8,158 bases of DNA, from the NCBI GenBank assembly GCA_020062205.1, contig JAGUWT010000282.1, positions 1-8,158 on the forward strand. The letters are read 5' to 3'. The position numbers were made by a program, and so were the translations under genes. Positions 6,920 through 8,158 of this stretch are shown here, one piece after another. The notes under the pieces were generated by a model. That model was not told where the DNA came from and did no database searches. It saw only the letters and a program-made list of their open reading frames with translations. The DNA comes from Thermodesulfovibrionales bacterium (GTDB lineage Bacteria; Nitrospirota; Thermodesulfovibrionia; Thermodesulfovibrionales; SM23-35). Each line of letters starts with the position of its first letter. The first letter of the stretch is position 1.

Positions 6920-8059
6920 TCACTCTATCCTTATCTTCCCCTTCTCCGCTCTTATTCCAAATCTTGTACCTCCATATTTTCTCAAGGAAGATATTGTGTA
7001 ATAAGTAGAGAGTGTTTCATTTTCAAGGTTTTCTATGATTTCTCTATTTATTTTGCTTCTATCAGAACGGAGCTTTGCAGCCTCTATTCCATCCTTCCAT
7101 TGCCTGCGGTAATTTTCTACATGACCTGAATGAGGGCCGTAGATAATTTCATAATCTCTTGACAAGAGTTCCGTAACCTTTGGTGTCGAAAGATCGTTTA
7201 ACTGAGGAAAACAATCGGTACAATCATAACAATAAGCTCTTTCAGGATAAGGACATCTCTCAAGTTTTTGCTTGAGTAAATAAGTATAGAATACAAGGTG
7301 GAACGGTTTAAATTCGATATCCTTTTCCCCAATAGTTACCACCCTTTCTTTTAGGTTTATAAAAATAAAAGGTTGTGTAAGTGACGTATCTATCTCCTTT
7401 TGCCCCTCTTCAACAAGCTCTTTAAGGCTCTTCCAATTGAGAGGAATCTTGTCTTTTATTCGTATAAATGGCAATTCCGCAAGGAAGATTTGAGCATCTT
7501 TTGTGTGCAGTTCCTTGCCATTTTTTTTGAGCACCCTGTCTTTCTTTGGTTTGTAATAAAACTCAGGGTTTGATTCAAATTCAGGCGTCACCAGTACATG
7601 ATAAAGCTTATCCCATGGTCTTCCGAAAAGCTGAAGTGCAGAGCCCATATAAAAACTCATGGTCTTTCTCCCTCCGGCAAGGGAACAGTGAAGTCTTGTC
7701 TTATCATCACCAGCCCTGTCTCTTATAAAACTTGTAATAAAGTCTCCAAGAGACTTGTTATCATCTGCCTCTTTTATATCATCGAGCGGATTACCATTAT
7801 GACCTTTAACAATCACAATAGCATCCTCATCTAAGATATTCTCAGCAACATTGAATTCTTTACAGAACTCTTTAAATCTTCCAGAATCAATAAGATTTTC
7901 TTTAATAAGTCGCTTTCCATGTGTTGTTGTAATAACATAGATTTCATCAGGATTAATTGGAGGGTTCTGATGAATTAAGGCATAGATAGTTTCTGTGATT
8001 ATCTGAGGTGTAGTCCCTGCCACAAAGATAAGGACTTCTTTGAAATTTGACTCTTTCAT
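6920..8059 (-). CDS. CARF-type CRISPR-associated protein, NE0113/TIGR02584 family
   Basis: 379 residues. The N-terminal half is CARF-like: VLIFVAGTTPQIITETIYAL (9-28) and LHCSLAGGRKTMSFYMGSALQLFG (123-146), then DKLYHVLVTPEFE (150-162), which together identify the NE0113 family. CARF domains bind cyclic oligoadenylate made by Cas10. The C-terminal half has VVTIGEKDIEFKPFHLVFYTYLL (240-262), reading like a winged-helix or transcription-regulator strand-helix pattern, four cysteines in a tight cluster (C269, C277, C280, C283), and the family's closing region with SKINREIIENL (335-345) and GGTRFGIRAEKGKIRIE. I see no HEPN catalytic motif in the C-terminus. Some automated annotations call this family a ring nuclease or Csm6; I cannot confirm that. 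Start ATG at 8059 is the earliest possible: an in-frame TGA lies 3 nt upstream of the preceding codon. Ribosome binding site is weak. First gene of the visible operon. Confidence 0.85.
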   Translation of the reverse strand: MKESNFKEVLIFVAGTTPQIITETIYALIHQNPPINPDEIYVITTTHGKRLIKENLIDSGRFKEFCKEFNVAENILDEDAIVIVKGHNGNPLDDIKEADDNKSLGDFITSFIRDRAGDDKTRLHCSLAGGRKTMSFYMGSALQLFGRPWDKLYHVLVTPEFESNPEFYYKPKKDRVLKKNGKELHTKDAQIFLAELPFIRIKDKIPLNWKSLKELVEEGQKEIDTSLTQPFIFINLKERVVTIGEKDIEFKPFHLVFYTYLLKQKLERCPYPERAYCYDCTDCFPQLNDLSTPKVTELLSRDYEIIYGPHSGHVENYRRQWKDGIEAAKLRSDRSKINREIIENLENETLSTYYTISSLRKYGGTRFGIRAEKGKIRIE

Positions 8060-8158
8060 AAGTCAAGCATAAACCTTTTGCTGTATCCCTTCAAGGAAAA
8101 CAATATTTCGACAATATTTCTTATCCTATCCTATACTTCCCCAATCCAAACCCCGTCC
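8060..8158 (-). other. Upstream region of the operon, no gene seen
   Basis: Non-coding as far as I can see. It holds short direct repeats (8100-8120 and 8122-8133) and a weak AAGG (8074-8077) 14 nt before the first gene. No convincing -35/-10 pair stands out. The promoter may lie here or beyond the right edge. Confidence 0.4.
8100..8120. repeat. Pair of 10-bp direct repeats with an 11-bp period
   Basis: The plus strand reads ACAATATTTC, G, ACAATATTTC. Spacing of 11 bp is about one helical turn, so two copies would face the same side of DNA, as in operators read by dimeric or tandem regulators. It lies 41-61 bp before the first gene. Repeat identity is directly seen; an operator role is only a guess. 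Confidence 0.55.

Noticed and set aside
6854..7129. 91-codon plus-strand ORF opposite the 3' end of the NE0113-type gene
   Set aside because: Antisense to a conserved C-terminus and to the short HD-motif ORF; no supporting motif.
7598..7619. R-x6-H motif (RPWDKLYH, residues 147-154) in the NE0113-type protein as a HEPN ribonuclease site
   Set aside because: It lies inside the CARF half, between the AGGRKT motif and the VLVTPE strand, not in a C-terminal helical domain, so it is probably structural.
8060..8096. Possible minus-strand promoter TTGAAG - 17 nt - TATGCT
   Set aside because: Each hexamer matches the consensus at only about four of six positions, and the start would fall at the first codon, leaving no leader. 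Too weak to annotate.
1..8158. CRISPR array or terminator hairpin
   Set aside because: No regularly spaced repeats of 25-40 bp and no GC-rich stem with a T-run were found; intergenic gaps inside the operon are too short to hold them.

Overview
This window carries most of a type III-A (Csm) CRISPR effector operon. Every gene I can support is on the minus strand, so transcription runs from high to low coordinates. The organism is bacterial: genes are tightly packed, Shine-Dalgarno sequences are strong and AGGAGG-like, and base composition is low to moderate GC. Lysine/glutamate/isoleucine-rich proteins would suit a Nitrospirota-, deltaproteobacterial- or similar anaerobe-like bacterium, but the sequence does not fix the taxon.

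Layout in transcription order: about 100 bp of upstream sequence with short direct repeats (8060-8158). Then a CARF-type protein of the NE0113/TIGR02584 family (6920-8059). Then a 26-codon ORF that looks like the broken-off N-terminus of a Cas10/HD protein (6830-6910). Then full-length cas10/csm1 with an HD nuclease domain, a four-cysteine zinc site and a GGDD cyclase motif (4188-6833), followed by csm2 (3762-4175), csm3 (3055-3765), csm4 (2005-3042, TTG start) and csm5 (850-2004). Last is a second CARF protein of the Cas02710/TIGR02710 type, which runs off the left edge (1-853). Gaps are 0-12 nt, or 4-nt start/stop overlaps, throughout, so the genes very likely form one translationally coupled operon.

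In function, Csm2-Csm5 with Cas10 and a crRNA form the RNA-targeting effector complex. Csm3 should cut target RNA. The Cas10 HD domain should cut single-stranded DNA, and its GGDD palm should make cyclic oligoadenylate. The two CARF proteins at the operon ends are the likely readers of that second messenger. One probably is an effector whose C-terminal domain is cut off by the window edge. The other has a C-terminal half that looks more like a winged-helix or regulatory module than a HEPN ribonuclease.

No cas6, cas1, cas2, CRISPR array, tRNA, rRNA or mobile element is visible. The most unusual item is the short HD-motif ORF just ahead of cas10, which ends in an ATGA overlap with the cas10 start and whose coding sequence supplies the cas10 ribosome binding site.
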